This document shows, piece by piece, positions 33,764 through 43,131 of a DNA stretch of 64,000 nucleotides. The notes under the pieces are model-generated. The model was not told the DNA's origin, did no database searches, and saw nothing but the letters and a program-made list of their open reading frames with translations. A program made the position numbers and the translations under genes. The stretch is from Kordia zhangzhouensis. Its GTDB lineage: Bacteria > Bacteroidota > Bacteroidia > Flavobacteriales > Flavobacteriaceae. Positions within the stretch are counted from its first letter, which is position 1; each line of letters begins with the position of its first letter. Location: NCBI RefSeq assembly GCF_001005305.1, contig NZ_LBMH01000002.1:1-64000 (forward strand), given 5' to 3'.

Positions 33764-36691
33764 TTATAAGTTCAAATTAAGTCCCATCAAGATATTTCTT
33801 GATCTTGGGTAGAAGTTATTGTCAATTCCTCCATTTATTTCAGGATCTAAACCATCATAATCTGTTATTACAAATAAGTTTTGTCCTGTAGCATATACTC
33901 TCATTCTCACATCTTTAAAAAGATTGTCTAAATTGTACCCAATTGTAAGATTATCTAATTTTAAGAATGATGCATCTTGCACGTAGTAATCAGAGAATAA
34001 TTGCTGATTTTGGAAACCTGTATCTAAGATGGAGGCATTTACGTTGTTGATAGAGTTTGCACCAAATAACGCTTGCGTGTTTCCTGTGTTTGATGCCACA
34101 TTGTTATAAGCAAAGTTACCTAAACTTGCGCGTAATGTAAAACCAAAATCAAAATTACCATATTGCATGTTGGAGTTAAAACCAATTACTGCATCTGGGT
34201 TTGGACTCTTGTAACGGTACCTGTCATTAATATCAATTACTCCATCAGCATTAATATCTACATACGCTCCTTCGATTGGTGCACCGTTTGCATCATAGAT
34301 TTGTTTGAATACGTAAAATGCGTTTACTTCATTTCCAACCGAGTTGATCTGGATAGTATTACCAACACCACCTGCGATTCCTCCTACTAACACACCTGGA
34401 GAATCTGTATTGTCTGTTAAGAATAACTTCGTAATCTTGTTCTCAAAGAAAGAGATATTGAAATTTGTATTCCATGTAAACTTATCGTTTTGAACTGGTG
34501 TTGCGTTCAAATTGATTTCTAAACCTCGGTTTTCCAAGTTTCCAACATTCGTTAATAATTGGTTAGACAAGTTGGTTCCTGCCGGTACTGGAATGAAGTT
34601 TAATAAGTCTTCAACTTTACGCTCATATACCTCAACAGAACCTGTAAGGCGATCATTGAAGAAACCAAAGTCTAAACCAAGGTTGATCGTTTTAGAGCGC
34701 TCCCAACGTAAATTTTCGTCATATTCTTCTGGACGAAGTGTTGTTACGAAGCGTGGCGAACCGTCTGAGTTGTATCCGAATTGATACTGAACTCTATTAT
34801 CTCCTGTAGTATAACGTGGAATGTATCCGTAATCTAATCCTATTTCTTGTTGACCTGTTTCTCCGTATCCAGCTCTCAATTTTAATTGAGAGAATACTTT
34901 TGAGTTTTTCATGAAATCTTCATCAATAATATTCCATCCTAAAGAAACTCCTCCAAAGAAATCTGAGCGGTCATCAGGGTTTAAACGAGAAGAAATATCA
35001 TTTCTTAAGTTTAAAGTTACCAAGTATTTGTTGTCATACGAAAAGTTCAAACGACCAAAGTACGATTCTAAGGCATTGTCTGTTTTAAAAGCATTGGAAG
35101 TTACTTCCCCCAATCCTGTTTCGTTTCTAAAACGATTAGATCTGTAAAAATACTGGTATGAGTGACCTACCGTAAGATCTACTGTACTCTTAATGCTTTC
35201 AATATCCTTTTTGTAAAACGCATACAGGTCTAACAAGTTACTTCTATTCAGTGTACTATTGGTTCCTGTAAATCCTTGAGAGTTAAAGTTAGAAGCTGCT
35301 TCTGCCGGAATGTTCAAGTTTCCATCTGCTTCAAAATAATCGTATCCACCTTTGGCAGTTAATTTTACATCTCTAAAGAATGGCAACGTATAATCAATAT
35401 TTAAACTTCCTGTACTTCTTCTAGTGTACGCAGTATTATCATACAGCTCTAGTAAAGCTACTGGGTTACGCACCGCAATTGTATTGATAGTACCATCGTT
35501 GTTTACGTTTTCAGTATATCCGCCAAATGGACTTGTTGGATCGAATACTGATTGCGTTGGATCAAACGAAACCGCAGCACCAATAGCACCTCCATTTCCA
35601 AAAGTATCATCGAGTAATGCGCCTAATACATTTACTTCAACTTTAAGATCATCGTTCAATAAACGTTGGATGAACTTTACTGAACCTGTCCAACGATCTA
35701 CTTTTGAGTTTCTCAATGTTCCTTCCTGTCGCACATACCCAACAGACGCTCTATACAAAGAGTTTTCAAAACCACCTGATAACGTAATGTTAGTGTCGGT
35801 CGTTAAGGAACCTCTGTAAATCTGATCTTGCCAATCTGTACTTGTATCTCCTAATTGTGCGATCTGATTTGCATTACCGTTAGCTGTCACTAATTCTCTA
35901 AATTCTGTTGAAGTTAACACGTCTACTTCGTTCACGTTGTTTCCAACAGATGTGTAGTGATTTACATTGATATTGAGCGGTTGCCCAGATTTTCCAGTTT
36001 TTGTCGTGATTAAAATTACACCTCCTGTTGCACGCGAACCATATATAGAAGCTGCAGATGCATCTTTTAATACGGTAAACGACTCAATATCGTTGGCGTT
36101 GATGTAATTTAATCCACTATTCCCTTGATCAAGAGGAACTCCATCCACTACAATTAATGGATTAGAACTTGCCGATAATGACGAAACTCCACCTCTAATT
36201 TTGATAGACGAACCACTTCCTGGTGCTCCACTTGGCGGTGTTACTTGCACACCTGCTGTTTTACCAGCAATTAATTGCTCTGGAGAAACAATTGCTCCAC
36301 CATTAAAATCATCTGATGTTACCGATTCAACAGCTCCAGTTACATCTTTTTTTACTGCCGAACCATATCCCACTACAACAACTTCATCTAGTTGAGATGT
36401 ATCTTCTTGTAATGCAACATTTACGCTAGATTGTCCGCTATATACAATTTCTTGTGACTTATAACCAACATACGTAAATACAATCGTCTGACCGTTCGTA
36501 GCATTTATCTGATACTTACCGTCAAAATCTGTGGTGGTTCCAGTGGTTGTTCCTTTTATCACCACATTTACTCCCAACAATGGAGTTCCTGTAGATTGCT
36601 CGGTAACAACACCTGTCACTTTTGTTTGGGCAAGCATTCCGATGGGAATCAAAAAAGCCAAAAACAAAATAAATTTTTGCATGTTCTTCAT
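33764..36691 (-). CDS. susC: SusC/RagA-family TonB-linked outer-membrane transporter
   Basis: The 975-residue protein has a signal peptide (ending MLAQ), then a CarboxypepD_reg beta domain (KVTGVVTEQSTGTPLLGVNV). A TonB-box-like segment (LDEVVVVGYG) precedes a plug domain (KIRGGVSSLSASSNPLIVVD; DASAASIYGSRATGGVILIT), and a 22-strand-type barrel runs to the C-terminal aromatic end. It imports oligosaccharides captured by SusD across the outer membrane using TonB energy. As first gene of the operon it is preceded by a LacI-type operator candidate. Confidence 0.96.
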   Translation of the reverse strand: MKNMQKFILFLAFLIPIGMLAQTKVTGVVTEQSTGTPLLGVNVVIKGTTTGTTTDFDGKYQINATNGQTIVFTYVGYKSQEIVYSGQSSVNVALQEDTSQLDEVVVVGYGSAVKKDVTGAVESVTSDDFNGGAIVSPEQLIAGKTAGVQVTPPSGAPGSGSSIKIRGGVSSLSASSNPLIVVDGVPLDQGNSGLNYINANDIESFTVLKDASAASIYGSRATGGVILITTKTGKSGQPLNINVNHYTSVGNNVNEVDVLTSTEFRELVTANGNANQIAQLGDTSTDWQDQIYRGSLTTDTNITLSGGFENSLYRASVGYVRQEGTLRNSKVDRWTGSVKFIQRLLNDDLKVEVNVLGALLDDTFGNGGAIGAAVSFDPTQSVFDPTSPFGGYTENVNNDGTINTIAVRNPVALLELYDNTAYTRRSTGSLNIDYTLPFFRDVKLTAKGGYDYFEADGNLNIPAEAASNFNSQGFTGTNSTLNRSNLLDLYAFYKKDIESIKSTVDLTVGHSYQYFYRSNRFRNETGLGEVTSNAFKTDNALESYFGRLNFSYDNKYLVTLNLRNDISSRLNPDDRSDFFGGVSLGWNIIDEDFMKNSKVFSQLKLRAGYGETGQQEIGLDYGYIPRYTTGDNRVQYQFGYNSDGSPRFVTTLRPEEYDENLRWERSKTINLGLDFGFFNDRLTGSVEVYERKVEDLLNFIPVPAGTNLSNQLLTNVGNLENRGLEINLNATPVQNDKFTWNTNFNISFFENKITKLFLTDNTDSPGVLVGGIAGGVGNTIQINSVGNEVNAFYVFKQIYDANGAPIEGAYVDINADGVIDINDRYRYKSPNPDAVIGFNSNMQYGNFDFGFTLRASLGNFAYNNVASNTGNTQALFGANSINNVNASILDTGFQNQQLFSDYYVQDASFLKLDNLTIGYNLDNLFKDVRMRVYATGQNLFVITDYDGLDPEINGGIDNNFYPRSRNILMGLNLNL

Positions 36692-36997
36692 TAGTTTAAT
36701 TTTTTGTTTTCAAAATTGTCGTCAAATAATCGCGTATTTTTCATTACATTTATTATGTCTTTTATGATAAAAATATGCGATTTTTCAAGTTTAAATACTC
36801 TATATTTTCACCTCTCGATGTTAAAACTATGTAAATTTTAAGTAAATCAAAATCTGGGCATAACTTTTGGTGTCACGCAAACGTTTTCGTGTTGAAAACT
36901 TTTGTAAACATTGGGTTTTATCTAATTAAAACAGCGTATTTTTAACAAAAAAATAAAAATTTACAGCCTAAATTATTGATTCGACAATCACTACGGA
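36692..36997. promoter_or_regulatory. Divergent susC/lacI control region with LacI-type operator candidate
   Basis: About 305 bp between divergent genes. At 36876-36889 lies CGCAAACGTTTTCG, palindromic except for one pair and centred on ACGT, the style of site bound by LacI-family proteins. The core AAACGTTT recurs before the GH65 gene at 40442. No clear -33/-7 promoter could be assigned. Confidence 0.5.
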
Positions 36998-38038
36998 ATG
37001 AAGCGAAAAGTAACCCTCAAACAAATAGCCAAAGAATTAGATGTTTCTGTATCAACTGTTTCAAAAGCTTTAAGAAATAGTAAAGAAATAAGTTTGGACA
37101 CTCGAACAAAGGTTCAAGCATTTGCCAAACTTTATAATTACAGACCCAATAACATTGCTTTGAGTTTGAAAAATAAACGCACCAAAACTATTGGGGTTAT
37201 TATACCTGAAATTGTACATCATTTCTTCTCAAATGTAATTAGTGGTATTGAAAAAGAAGCCAATAATAGAGGATATAATGTAATTATTGGATTGTCTAAC
37301 GAATCATTTGATAAAGAAGTCATTAACATTGAAATGCTTGCCAACGGAAGCATTGATGGCTTTATTTTATCAGTAGCAAAAGAAACTCTTCTACTTCAAG
37401 ATTACCATCATTTTTACGAAACTATCAATCAAGGAATGCCTATTGTGATGTTTGATAGAGTTGTCAACGAAATCGCTTGTGACAAAGTGGTTGTTGATGA
37501 TAAGCTTGGCTCCAAAAAAGCGGTTGCGAAACTCATTGAAAGTGGTTGTAAACATATTGCTCTTATTACAACAAAAGATTATGTAAATGTTGGAAAGCTC
37601 CGTACACAAGGGTATTTGGAAGCGTTGGAAGAACATAAAATAGTGCCAAAATCGTCTTTAATTATAAAGGTTGAAGAAAATAAAGACAAAGAAGTTGAAA
37701 TTGAAAAACTTGAACGTGAAATTTCCACTCTTTTTGATAAAGAAAAATCTATTGATGGGATTTTTGCGGTAAATGAACTGTATGCCATTACAGCCATGAA
37801 AATAGCTATTAACAAAGGATACAAGATACCAGAAGATCTGTCTATCATAGCTTTTACGGATGGTGTTTTATCCAAACACGCCATTCCTTCTTTAAGCACA
37901 ATTAGCCAACATGCTTCCGAAATGGGTAAAAAAGCGGCTACTATGTTGATTGATAAATTAGAAGAGTTAGTAGACGAAGAAAAGTATCAAACTGAGGTCA
38001 TCAACACCACATTGATTGAGAGAGACACTACTCGGTAA
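36998..38038 (+). CDS. LacI-family transcriptional regulator of the maltodextrin locus
   Basis: The 346-residue protein has an N-terminal LacI helix-turn-helix and hinge (VTLKQIAKELDVSVSTVSKA, then AKLYNYRPN), followed by a periplasmic-binding-protein-like sugar domain (KTIGVIIPEIVHHFFSNVIS; GIFAVNELYAITAMKIAI). It is a cytoplasmic repressor or activator whose effector is probably maltose or a related sugar, judged from context. It is divergent from susC and precedes the permease, pgmB and GH65 genes. Candidate operators lie on both sides. Confidence 0.92.
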   Translation: MKRKVTLKQIAKELDVSVSTVSKALRNSKEISLDTRTKVQAFAKLYNYRPNNIALSLKNKRTKTIGVIIPEIVHHFFSNVISGIEKEANNRGYNVIIGLSNESFDKEVINIEMLANGSIDGFILSVAKETLLLQDYHHFYETINQGMPIVMFDRVVNEIACDKVVVDDKLGSKKAVAKLIESGCKHIALITTKDYVNVGKLRTQGYLEALEEHKIVPKSSLIIKVEENKDKEVEIEKLEREISTLFDKEKSIDGIFAVNELYAITAMKIAINKGYKIPEDLSIIAFTDGVLSKHAIPSLSTISQHASEMGKKAATMLIDKLEELVDEEKYQTEVINTTLIERDTTR

Positions 38039-38190
38039 ATCCATGATTTTCAAATACTAATTTGTTAAAATTAGATGAATTTCAACGTGAACTCCTCAAT
38101 TTTATAATGTGTGTTTCAAAAAAACAATTATATTTACAGCCTTAAATATCAAGACTTATATTTTTACCTCTCACCCAAAAAGTAAGTTTT

Positions 38191-38210
38191 GATAAGTTTA
38201 AACGCTTATC
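38191..38210. promoter_or_regulatory. Inverted repeat before the maltose permease gene
   Basis: GATAAG and CTTATC flank TTTAAACG, 27 bp before the permease ATG. The inner AAACGCTT partly matches the AAACGTTT core seen before susC, so it may be a second LacI-type site. Confidence 0.4.
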
Positions 38211-38236
38211 GTAGTACTAATTAATACGTTACGATA

Positions 38237-39778
38237 ATGAAAAAGCGTACCTTAAGTTTCTGGGAAATATGGAACATGAGTTTCGGTTTCTTAGGAATAC
38301 AGATGGGGTTTGCACTCCAAAATGCCAACGTTAGTAGAATTTTTCAAACTCTTGGAGCTGAAATTGATGACATCCCAATTCTTTGGGTGGCCGCACCATT
38401 AACAGGATTAATTGTCCAACCTATTATAGGATATTTTAGTGATCGAACATGGCATCCAAAACTAGGGAGAAGAAGACCCTATTTTCTAGCTGGTGCCATT
38501 TTAGCATCGTTAGCATTAATCATCATGCCAAATTCTCCTGTATTATGGTTTGCTGCTGGTATGTTGTGGATTATGGACGCTTCTATTAATGTTTCTATGG
38601 AACCTTTTAGAGCTTTTGTAGGAGATAATTTGCCCGAAGAGCAACGCACTAAAGGATTTGCAATGCAAAGCTTTTTCATAGGAATTGGTGCGTATGTAGC
38701 CTCAAAACTGCCTAATATCTTAACGTATTTAGGAGTTTCCAATACAGCTCCCGAAGGAATCATTCCCGATTCTGTAAAATATTCATTCTACATTGGTGGT
38801 GCCGCTTTTTTTATTGCTGTGTTATGGACTGTTGTTTTTTCGAAGGAATATACCCCTGAAGAAATGGAAGCCTTTGAAGCAGCCGAGAAAGAAGATGATT
38901 TCGAAAAAGAAAAACAATCAGAGTCTTGGTTTATTTCCAATGGTAAATCTCACCTAATCAAAGGAATCATAGCAGTAACTATTGGATTGATTACGACCTA
39001 TTTAATTTATCATTTCAATCTGAAAAAAGATTTGTACGTATTAACCTTAGGACTTATCACACTTGGAGGAGTTGCACTCATCATTTCTGGATTGATGCAA
39101 CAAAACAAAAATACCAAAGGCGGCTTTATTACTATTATGAATGACTTTCAATCCATGCCAAAAATGATGAAGCAATTGGCTTGGGTTCAATTTTTTTCGT
39201 GGTTTGCACTCTTTTCAATGTGGATTTATATGACGCCCGCAATTACCGAATACATTTATGGCACTACTGACACGACATCCGAAGCATACAATATTGGAGC
39301 AAATCAAGTAGGAGAAATGTTTGCCAACTATAATCTAGTTGCCGCCATTGTAGCGTTCTTATTGCCTGTATTAGCAAAAGCTACCAGCAGAAAATTTACA
39401 CACTTTTTAGCATTGGTCTCAGGTGGTTTTGGATTGATCTCAATTTATTTTATTTCAGAACCTTCTACATTTTTGGTAGAATGGCTTCCAATGATCGGAG
39501 TCGGAATTGCTTGGGCAAGTATCCTATCTATTCCGTACGCTATGCTATCAGGATCACTACCAGCTTCCAAAATGGGATATTACATGGGTGTTTTTAACTT
39601 CTTCATTGTAATTCCGCAGTTGGTCGCAGCTTCAATTCTAGGATTTTTAGTTTCGTACTTTTTTGAAAGCCAACCAGTATACGCATTGCTTATTGGCGGA
39701 GCTTCTATGATTTTGGCAGGCGTACTCTCATTAGCAGTAAATGATAATACTTCAACAACAGAATTGATTAATGAATAA
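38237..39778 (+). CDS. MFS sugar permease, SLC45/maltose type
   Basis: The 513-residue inner-membrane protein has about 12 helices. The N-terminal part is typical of the GPH/SLC45 disaccharide transporters (SFWEIWNMSFGFLGIQMGFA; QPIIGYFSDRTWHPKLGRRR). The GYFSDRTW and GRRRPY signatures sit in the loop between helices 2 and 3. A charged cytoplasmic insert (EEMEAFEAAEKEDDFEKEK) separates the two halves. It probably imports maltose or short maltodextrins with protons. Its stop overlaps the pgmB start by 8 bp, so the two are coupled, consistent with feeding cytoplasmic phosphorolysis. Confidence 0.9.
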   Translation: MKKRTLSFWEIWNMSFGFLGIQMGFALQNANVSRIFQTLGAEIDDIPILWVAAPLTGLIVQPIIGYFSDRTWHPKLGRRRPYFLAGAILASLALIIMPNSPVLWFAAGMLWIMDASINVSMEPFRAFVGDNLPEEQRTKGFAMQSFFIGIGAYVASKLPNILTYLGVSNTAPEGIIPDSVKYSFYIGGAAFFIAVLWTVVFSKEYTPEEMEAFEAAEKEDDFEKEKQSESWFISNGKSHLIKGIIAVTIGLITTYLIYHFNLKKDLYVLTLGLITLGGVALIISGLMQQNKNTKGGFITIMNDFQSMPKMMKQLAWVQFFSWFALFSMWIYMTPAITEYIYGTTDTTSEAYNIGANQVGEMFANYNLVAAIVAFLLPVLAKATSRKFTHFLALVSGGFGLISIYFISEPSTFLVEWLPMIGVGIAWASILSIPYAMLSGSLPASKMGYYMGVFNFFIVIPQLVAASILGFLVSYFFESQPVYALLIGGASMILAGVLSLAVNDNTSTTELINE

Positions 39779-40430
39779 AAAAGGATTTATATTCGATTTG
39801 GATGGTGTCATTGTTGACACCGCAAAATATCATTACCTAGCATGGAAAACCCTTGCCAATGAACTAGGTTTTGACATTACACCAGAACAAAACGAACAAC
39901 TCAAAGGCGTAAGCAGAATACGTTCTCTAGAAATTATACTTGATTGGGGAAACAAAACACTGTCGGAAGATGAATTTATGAAATACATGGCAGAAAAGAA
40001 CGATAATTATTTATCGCATATTGCACAAATGGACGCAGGTGAAATTCTCCCTGATGTCCCAAAAATACTTGACTATTTACAAGAAACACAGCAAGGAATT
40101 GCTTTAGGGTCTGCGAGTAAAAATGCCCGTAAAATTCTTCAAAAAGTAGGATTGCACGACATTTTTAAAAACGCGATTGTTGATGGAAATGATGTGAGCA
40201 AGGCTAAACCTGATCCAGAAGTATTCCTAATTGCTGCTCAAAAACTAAATATTGAACCAACAAACTGTATTGTGTTTGAAGACTCTGTAGCTGGCGTTAC
40301 TGCCGCTAATACTGCAGGAATGATTTCTATCGGGATAGGTTCCAAAGAAACGCTTGGCCATGCAGATTATATTTTTAATGATTTTACAGAAATACAAACA
40401 CTTTTTATACAAGAATTAATAAATAGATAA
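39771..40430 (+). CDS. pgmB: Beta-phosphoglucomutase
   Basis: The 219-residue HAD-superfamily protein has nucleophile motif FDLDGVIVDTAKYH (Asp9/Asp11), the cap substrate loop LKGVSRIRSLEIIL typical of beta-phosphoglucomutase, GSASKNA (motif II) and KPDPEVF plus FEDSVAGV (motifs III/IV). It converts beta-glucose-1-phosphate to glucose-6-phosphate. It lies next to the GH65 phosphorylase, which makes beta-glucose-1-phosphate, the classic pairing for maltose use. It is cytoplasmic and overlaps the permease gene. Confidence 0.93.
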   Translation: MNKKGFIFDLDGVIVDTAKYHYLAWKTLANELGFDITPEQNEQLKGVSRIRSLEIILDWGNKTLSEDEFMKYMAEKNDNYLSHIAQMDAGEILPDVPKILDYLQETQQGIALGSASKNARKILQKVGLHDIFKNAIVDGNDVSKAKPDPEVFLIAAQKLNIEPTNCIVFEDSVAGVTAANTAGMISIGIGSKETLGHADYIFNDFTEIQTLFIQELINR

Positions 40431-40441
40431 TTTAGAAATTA

Positions 40442-40449
40442 AAACGTTT
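40442..40449. promoter_or_regulatory. AAACGTTT palindrome before the GH65 gene
   Basis: This is the same 8-bp core as in the susC/lacI region, 62 bp before the GH65 ATG. The remainder of the 81-bp gap has AT-rich repeats of TATCTAATATCTAA. The core also occurs inside a coding region (41272-41279), so support is modest. Confidence 0.35.
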
Positions 40450-40511
40450 CTCGCTTAGAGTCTAAAAGCGCAGTGGTCTAATATCTTATATCTAATATCT
40501 AAGTAAAGAAA

Positions 40512-42818
40512 ATGAATCAAAATTATATACAACCAGACAATTGGTCGATTATTGAAGAAGGATTTGACGCAGATAGCGTTAAATCTTCAGAAAGCCTCTT
40601 TAGCATTGGAAATGGCGCCATGGGACAACGGGCTAATTTTGAAGAATACTACTCTGGGGCAACATTTCAGGGAAGTTATATTGCCGGAGTATATTATCCA
40701 GATAAAACGAAAGTTGGTTGGTGGAAAAATGGGTATCCAGAATATTTTGCAAAAGTACTAAATGCTCCTAACTGGATAGGAATTAATGTAAAAGTAAACG
40801 GAGAAGTTCTCGATTTGAATACCTGCAAAAAGGTAGTGAATTTCCGTCGTGAACTCAATATGAAAGAAGGTTGGTATGAGCGTACATTTATGGCTACTTT
40901 ACCAAATGATATTGAAATTGAAGTAAGAGCAAAACGTTTTCTAAGTATAGATATTGATGAAGTAGGTGTAATCGAATACAGTGTAAAACCGTTGAATACC
41001 GAGGCAACTATTCAATATACACCCTATCTAGATTCAGGCATCAAAAATGAAGACGCTAATTGGGAGGAAAAATTCTGGGAAACCATTCAAGTGAAAGAAG
41101 AAAGCAACCAAGCATTTATTGTTGCCAAAACACTTAAAACAAATTTTTACGCATGTACGTTCATGCAGAATGAGTTGTTTTTAAATGGTAAAAAGTTACA
41201 ACTTCCTACAAACGCTTCTGAGAAAGCTACAGAAATATCTTTTGATTACACACAACAGGTAAAAGCCAACGAAACGTTTACCATTCATAAGTTTGGTGGT
41301 TATACTGTGTGTACAAACCACGATAAAAACAAACTTATTACGGCTGCCAAAAAAGCCTTAAATAATGCAACTTCATTAGGATTTGAAGCATTGCTAGAAA
41401 ACCAAAAAGAAGCATGGGCTAAAATTTGGGAAATGGCAGACATTACGATTGAAGGTGATGTAAAAGCACAACAAGGAATTCGTTTCAATATCTTTCAACT
41501 GAATCAAACCTACTTAGGAAAAGATTCGCGACTCAACATCGGTCCAAAAGGATTTACAGGCGAAAAATACGGAGGAAGTACCTATTGGGACACCGAAGCG
41601 TATTGTATTCCGTTCTACATGACGACCAAAGACCAGCAAGTAGCTCGAAACTTATTACAATATCGCTATAACCACCTAGAAAAAGCAATTGAAAACGCAC
41701 AAAAACTTGGATTCAATAATGGTGCGGCACTCTATCCAATGGTCACTATGAACGGAGAAGAATGCCACAACGAGTGGGAAATTACCTTTGAAGAAATTCA
41801 CCGTAATGGAGCTATTGCTTTTGCCATTTACAACTATACACGTTATACAGGTGATTACAGTTATATTCCAGAAATGGGGCTCGAAGTAATGATTGGAATT
41901 GCACGTTTTTGGCATCAAAGAGCAAGTTTCTCTACCGCAAAAAACAAATATGTAATATTGGGTGTTACCGGTCCAAACGAATATGAAAACAATGTCAATA
42001 ATAACTGGTATACAAATTATATAGCACAATGGTGTATCAAATTCGCTAAAGAGCATATCGAAAAAGTAAAACAAGAATACACAGCCGATTATAATCGTAT
42101 CATGCAAAAAGTACGTTTATCAGATCAAGAAATCTCTTCATGGATGGAAGTTGCCGAAAATATGTACTTCCCATACAGTGAACAATACGGTGTATACTTA
42201 CAACAAGATGGCTTCTTAGACAAAGACCTCGTTAGTGTGGCAGATTTAGACAGTTCTCAACGACCAATCAATCAAAAATGGAGTTGGGATCGCATCTTGC
42301 GTTCGCCGTACATCAAACAAGCAGATACCTTACAAGGTTTCTATTTCTTTGAAGATCATTTTTCCAAAGAAGAATTAGAAAAGCACTTTAACTTTTACGA
42401 ACCATTCACTGTACACGAATCATCATTATCACCTTGTGTTCACAGTATTCAAGCAGCTGTATTAGACAAAATGGATATGGCGTATACTTTCTATTTACGT
42501 ACTTCACGTTTAGATTTAGACGATTATAACAAAGAAGTAGAAGAAGGTTTACACATTACTTCCATGGCTGGAACTTGGATGAGTATTGTAGAAGGTTTTG
42601 GTGGAATGCGCGTAAAGGAAGATACGCTTTCATTTCAACCACGTATTCCAAAGCAATGGCAAGGCTATTCGTTTAAAGTGAATTTTAGAAATCAAATTCT
42701 AAAAATCAATGTAACCCATAAAGGAACGTCATTTGAATTGGAAAAAGGAAACAATCTAGTGATTTTGGTCGATGGTAAAAAAGTAGCCGTTTCGCCAAAC
42801 GATTTGGTAACGGTTTAA
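40512..42818 (+). CDS. GH65 phosphorylase, probably maltose phosphorylase
   Basis: The 768-residue protein has the normal length for GH65. It carries an N-terminal beta-sandwich (ESLFSIGNGAMGQRANFEE), the alpha/alpha barrel with YWDTEAYCIPFYM, and the catalytic acid region NGEECHNEWEITFEEIHRNG. The late KWSWDRILRSPYIKQADTLQ and HESSLSPCVHSIQAAVLDKM segments are also typical. It splits maltose with phosphate into glucose and beta-glucose-1-phosphate; trehalose or kojibiose phosphorylase are family alternatives. It lacks a signal peptide and so works in the cytoplasm with PgmB and the adjacent permease. Confidence 0.92.
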   Translation: MNQNYIQPDNWSIIEEGFDADSVKSSESLFSIGNGAMGQRANFEEYYSGATFQGSYIAGVYYPDKTKVGWWKNGYPEYFAKVLNAPNWIGINVKVNGEVLDLNTCKKVVNFRRELNMKEGWYERTFMATLPNDIEIEVRAKRFLSIDIDEVGVIEYSVKPLNTEATIQYTPYLDSGIKNEDANWEEKFWETIQVKEESNQAFIVAKTLKTNFYACTFMQNELFLNGKKLQLPTNASEKATEISFDYTQQVKANETFTIHKFGGYTVCTNHDKNKLITAAKKALNNATSLGFEALLENQKEAWAKIWEMADITIEGDVKAQQGIRFNIFQLNQTYLGKDSRLNIGPKGFTGEKYGGSTYWDTEAYCIPFYMTTKDQQVARNLLQYRYNHLEKAIENAQKLGFNNGAALYPMVTMNGEECHNEWEITFEEIHRNGAIAFAIYNYTRYTGDYSYIPEMGLEVMIGIARFWHQRASFSTAKNKYVILGVTGPNEYENNVNNNWYTNYIAQWCIKFAKEHIEKVKQEYTADYNRIMQKVRLSDQEISSWMEVAENMYFPYSEQYGVYLQQDGFLDKDLVSVADLDSSQRPINQKWSWDRILRSPYIKQADTLQGFYFFEDHFSKEELEKHFNFYEPFTVHESSLSPCVHSIQAAVLDKMDMAYTFYLRTSRLDLDDYNKEVEEGLHITSMAGTWMSIVEGFGGMRVKEDTLSFQPRIPKQWQGYSFKVNFRNQILKINVTHKGTSFELEKGNNLVILVDGKKVAVSPNDLVTV

Positions 42819-43131
42819 ATATAAGGAGCTATTTCCTGCTTTCCGTTGTATCTTTTTTTGCCACATAACAAAGCAAAAAAAGGATGCCACTGCAATCAGG
42901 GCTAATGAGAAACGATAGATTTAGAATTGAGATGTTGATACCGAATGTCATTCCTGCGTAGGCAGGAATGACATCATATAAATAAACAACCAAAACATCA
43001 CTTCGAGTGATTTTTGAGCACACTGAGCCTGTCGAAGTGTACTCAAAAATAGTATCGAGAAGTACTTTAAAACACAAAGCAATCAAACAAAAGCATCTCA
43101 CATCTCAATACCATATAAAAAAACCAATCAG
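42819..43131. other. Gene-free stretch with repeat element
   Basis: A 313-bp gap between the GH65 and GH13 genes. It is filled mainly by the palindromic repeat at 42946-43066. An open frame of 90 codons on the minus strand overlaps it but only reads through the repeat, so no gene is called. Confidence 0.6.
42946..43066. repeat. Intergenic palindromic repeat, copy 1
   Basis: It begins with a perfect 12-bp stem, TGTCATTCCTGC and its complement around GTAG (42946-42973). A 44-bp block at 42971-43014 is 40/44 identical to copy 2 at 45169-45212. A second dyad follows (TTTTTGAG...CTCAAAAA at 43011-43048) and the end TATCGAGAAGTACT. It looks like a REP/MITE-like non-coding element. Confidence 0.8.

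Noticed and set aside
42829-43101. 90-codon minus-strand frame between GH65 and GH13
   Set aside because: It reads mostly through the palindromic repeat; similar frames arise at the second repeat copy (45048-45296).
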